A stretch of 64,000 nt of DNA. Source: an uncultured Tenacibaculum sp. Its GTDB lineage: Bacteria; Bacteroidota; Bacteroidia; Flavobacteriales; Flavobacteriaceae. The notes below the pieces were generated by a model. The model saw only the letters and a list, made by a program, of their open reading frames with translations, ran no database searches and had not been told where the DNA came from. The translations under genes were made by a program, and so were the position numbers. The stretch lies in contig NZ_CANNGG010000004.1 of NCBI RefSeq assembly GCF_947504135.1, forward strand, positions 186,001 to 250,000. Direction: 5' to 3'. This document shows positions 61,299 to 64,000 of the stretch, piece after piece. The first letter of the stretch is position 1. Each line of letters begins with the position of its first letter.

Positions 61299-61344
61299 AA
61301 TTTTAGTTTTTAGGTTAATAATTTGAAGTACATCTTTTGTACAC

Positions 61345-61407
61345 TACAAAATTATAACCGATTAAGAGTCTTCTTTTACTCATTTGATAAGAATGTTAAC
61401 TCATTTG
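61345..61407 (-). promoter_or_regulatory. DUF1328 promoter with paired direct repeats and TAATTTTGTA core
   Basis: Minus strand CAAATGAGTTAAC, then CAAATGAGTAAAA 21 bp on, then 25 nt, then TAATTTTGTA (61354-61345). Confidence 0.7.
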
Positions 61408-61416
61408 AAAACAAGG

Positions 61417-61478
61417 AAATGAGCTAAAGTTTATTTCTTTTGAACAAACTTTACCTGGGTTCTTCATGTAAATTTGTA
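61417..61478 (+). promoter_or_regulatory. SRAP-like gene promoter with paired direct repeats and TAAATTTGTA core
   Basis: GAAATGAGCTAAA, then CTTTTGAACAAAC 21 bp on, then 25 nt, then TAAATTTGTA (61469-61478). Confidence 0.65.
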
Positions 61479-61547
61479 GTGGATTAATTGAGTAGTTACC
61501 AACTACTTGCAATGATTTTTTTATGAATGTAAATAAATAAGTATACG

Positions 61548-62177
61548 ATGAGTTATAAGCTATCTAACATAGCAAGTAAAGAAAGAATTAAAGATTTTAC
61601 TAAACTTAATTTTAAGTATCCGCATTTACATAAACCGAGGCGTAAGATTAATGGATTGAAAGAGCAGACAGTAAACATAATCACTATGGATAATCCATTA
61701 GAAATCACCCAAGGAATATGGGGAATGCTACCTCAGAATTACGCTGATAATTGGAATAAGTTTCAGCAAATAAAGCGTACGTTACACGTTAGAAGGGAAG
61801 AGATTAAGAAGAGTATTTTATTTAAAGAAGCATTGCTTTTTAGACGATGTTTGTTAATTGTTACTGGGTTTTACGCCCATAAAGTAATTGATGGCAGTAT
61901 TGAAAATTATTTAGTAGAAAAAGATAAACGAGAGCCTTTTTATTTAGCTGGGGTTTATAATACCACAGAAGACGGTTTTGTTACTTGCTCAGTAATCAAT
62001 ACAAATACAACAGAAGAATTAAATTCATTTAATAATCTGTATGAAATAATGCCACTTCAAATACCAAGAACCTTTAAAAAGATGTGGTTAGATCGTTCTA
62101 CCGATATGAGTGATGTAGAGTATTTAATTAACAATCCGTACGACGCTAAATACAATATTCAGAAGATAATAACTTGA
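61548..62177 (+). CDS. SRAP (SOS response-associated peptidase/HMCES)-like protein, probably catalytically degenerate
   Basis: NPLEITQGIWGMLPQNYADNW, RRCLLIVTGFYAHK, PFYLAGVYNT; fold pattern kept but active-site residues changed. Confidence 0.75.
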   Translation: MSYKLSNIASKERIKDFTKLNFKYPHLHKPRRKINGLKEQTVNIITMDNPLEITQGIWGMLPQNYADNWNKFQQIKRTLHVRREEIKKSILFKEALLFRRCLLIVTGFYAHKVIDGSIENYLVEKDKREPFYLAGVYNTTEDGFVTCSVINTNTTEELNSFNNLYEIMPLQIPRTFKKMWLDRSTDMSDVEYLINNPYDAKYNIQKIIT

Positions 62178-62217
62178 AAACAAAGAGAACTAACTATCTT
62201 ATAAAGCTAGTTCTTAC

Positions 62218-63015
62218 TTATTTTGCAAATTTATCTTCGATGTATTTTTTAGCTGTTTCGTAAATAGCGTCTACCTCTTTAATATTGAATCCGCTAAACT
62301 CTCCTAACGGATAACAAATAGTTGCATAGGTGCTAAAAAACTTGTATTCTTCGGATGATAACATCAACAATTTAGAGGTATGTGCCAATACTTTAATTGT
62401 TGTGTTTAACTCTTTATTTTCTTTTGCTGAAGGAAAAACTACATAGCTTCCAATAACTGGGTACTCTGAGTTTTCAAAAGGTGTAGTAGGAAAATTATCA
62501 ATAATACCTCCATCAGAATATAACATGTCATCTATTTTTATAGGGTTGAACAGTCCAGGTACTGCACATGAAGCCAATACAGGTTTTAACAGTTCTCCTT
62601 CATAAAAATATTGTGTAGCACATTTATTCAAATTGGTGGTCGATACCGTTAAAGGAATTTCTAATTCTTCAAAAGTTGACTTTATTTTATCTTGAATTAG
62701 CCTAGCATAATTATACGAATTGAAGATTCCGGGTTTAGCAATTGTAATCCACGAATATTGAAAAATTTCAGTAGTCCTAAAAAAATTTAATATTTCTTGA
62801 GGTTTGATACCCGATGCATACATAGATCCTACTAACGAACCAGAACTGCAGGCAGATATAGCGTTGATTTTAATATGTAATTCTTCTAACTTTTCTAGTA
62901 ATGCTACGTGAGCTACTCCTTTTTCTGCACCTCCGCTAAGCACTAAATTTATAGGGGTTTTAGGGTCTAAATCTTTTAATTTTTCAATAGAACACCCATA
63001 CTTTTCTTTTATCAT
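62218..63015 (-). CDS. Patatin-like phospholipase
   Basis: LVLSGGAEKGVAHVALLEKL, ACSSGSLVG (Ser nucleophile), SDGGIIDNFP. Confidence 0.88.
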   Translation of the reverse strand: MIKEKYGCSIEKLKDLDPKTPINLVLSGGAEKGVAHVALLEKLEELHIKINAISACSSGSLVGSMYASGIKPQEILNFFRTTEIFQYSWITIAKPGIFNSYNYARLIQDKIKSTFEELEIPLTVSTTNLNKCATQYFYEGELLKPVLASCAVPGLFNPIKIDDMLYSDGGIIDNFPTTPFENSEYPVIGSYVVFPSAKENKELNTTIKVLAHTSKLLMLSSEEYKFFSTYATICYPLGEFSGFNIKEVDAIYETAKKYIEDKFAK

Positions 63016-63033
63016 TTTTTGCTTTCTTCTTTG

Positions 63034-64000
63034 TTAAGCTATTTTAACTGCACTAGTTTCTTGCTTGTTTTTTAAAAATTCACTGGGGCTAATTCCGTAT
63101 TTACGTTTAAATATTTTAGAAAAATAACTTCTGCTTGAAAATCCTATCGAATATACAATTTGTGAGATGTTATAATCTGTTGAGTTCATTAAATCTCGAG
63201 CTTCCTCTAAGCGTACGTGTCTAATATATTCTATCACAGTTCTAGAAAACAACAATTTAAAACCTTCTTGCAATTTAGCCTGCGTTAGTCCAATTTCATT
63301 AGCTAATTCTTCTACATTATATTCTTCTGCAACATTATTAAGAATTTTTTGACCTGTTTTTCTAATCAAACTAATTTCTTTTTTTGTTAAGGTAGTTTCT
63401 GGTTTTCTTTTTCTTTTAACATCTTTATTGTGTTGCAACATGTGCTCTGATAAAATTTGGTATACAATACCTTCTTTTATCAAAATACGAATCATTCCCT
63501 TTTGTTTAATCTTATTATATTGCTTTATAAGATTTGCTAATTTTAAATTATAGGTTCCAAAATAAGCAAAAACATTTTCATGCTGTTGATCGTGAAAAAC
63601 TTCATAAAGTCTCTTATTCAATAAAGAAGCATTGTTTAAACGCTTCTTTAAAAACTTTACCCTATTTATTTGTATCTGATGGATTTTAAGTTTTATATTT
63701 TTTTGTAAATACATATAATTATATCCACCATCTTTACTAGTAATAATAACAGATTGATATTGCTCTAACTTTCTTTTTTTATTTTCTAATTCAAACCTAT
63801 GAAAACAATATCCTTCAGTAGTATAAGTAAAATGGATAGGATTATATTCTGAGGCAGTCATAATAAGTGTGATGTTATCTAAGAAAGTTATATCGTATTG
63901 TAAAATACTACCACCCCATTCAAAATTTAAGAACTTAATCTTACCTTTTGCTAATTTGCTATCAACGTCTAAAACGTATTCTCCCCATCTTTCTGTAATT
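63034..64000 (-). CDS. AraC family transcriptional regulator (5' end beyond the window)
   Basis: C-terminal AraC HTH (LANEIGLTQAKLQEGFKLLF...ISQIVYSIGFSSRSYFSKIFKRKYGISPSEF). Frame stays open upstream of the track Met for 46 codons (ITERWGEYVLDVDSKLAKGKIKFLNFEWGGSILQYDITFLDNITLI) to the window edge. Confidence 0.88.
   Translation of the reverse strand, partial: ITERWGEYVLDVDSKLAKGKIKFLNFEWGGSILQYDITFLDNITLIMTASEYNPIHFTYTTEGYCFHRFELENKKRKLEQYQSVIITSKDGGYNYMYLQKNIKLKIHQIQINRVKFLKKRLNNASLLNKRLYEVFHDQQHENVFAYFGTYNLKLANLIKQYNKIKQKGMIRILIKEGIVYQILSEHMLQHNKDVKRKRKPETTLTKKEISLIRKTGQKILNNVAEEYNVEELANEIGLTQAKLQEGFKLLFSRTVIEYIRHVRLEEARDLMNSTDYNISQIVYSIGFSSRSYFSKIFKRKYGISPSEFLKNKQETSAVKIA

Noticed and set aside
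1-64000. tRNA or rRNA genes
   Set aside because: No cloverleaf-like or rRNA-like stretch was recognised by eye; a tRNAscan-SE or Infernal run would be needed to exclude them formally.

Overview
AT-rich chromosomal window whose gene content and order look like a marine Flavobacteriaceae genome (Tenacibaculum/Polaribacter-like, judged from families only). Most of it is housekeeping: glmM-like, rpsA, ribD, prmC, nhaA, recG, ychF, serC/serA, miaA, a complete his operon (hisG-D-C-B-H-A-F-IE), typA/bipA, proline dehydrogenase and aroB. No rRNA, tRNA, CRISPR array, prophage or transposase was recognised. The strongest observations are: (1) four promoters at 60.1-61.5 kb (dps, a secreted protein, a DUF1328-like miniprotein missing from the ORF track, and a divergent SRAP-like gene) share one architecture. 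Two AAATGAGCnAAA direct repeats lie 21-22 bp apart, then exactly 25 nt to a TAAWTTTGTA core. This looks like an undescribed stress regulon, and an AraC-family regulator is encoded nearby. (2) A 147-codon DUF559/Vsr-like nuclease unit bounded by palindromic ends is inserted in frame into recG. (3) A his leader peptide MNFIQLHHHHFHTCTQAS precedes a terminator hairpin upstream of hisG. (4) The SRAP/HMCES homolog appears to have lost all its catalytic residues. (5) A cluster of small roadblock/LC7-like proteins contains a degenerate duplicate and a tandemly duplicated terminator-arm/promoter unit, divergent from an Aer-like PAS gene. All calls come from reading the sequence and from recalled family knowledge; no searches were run.
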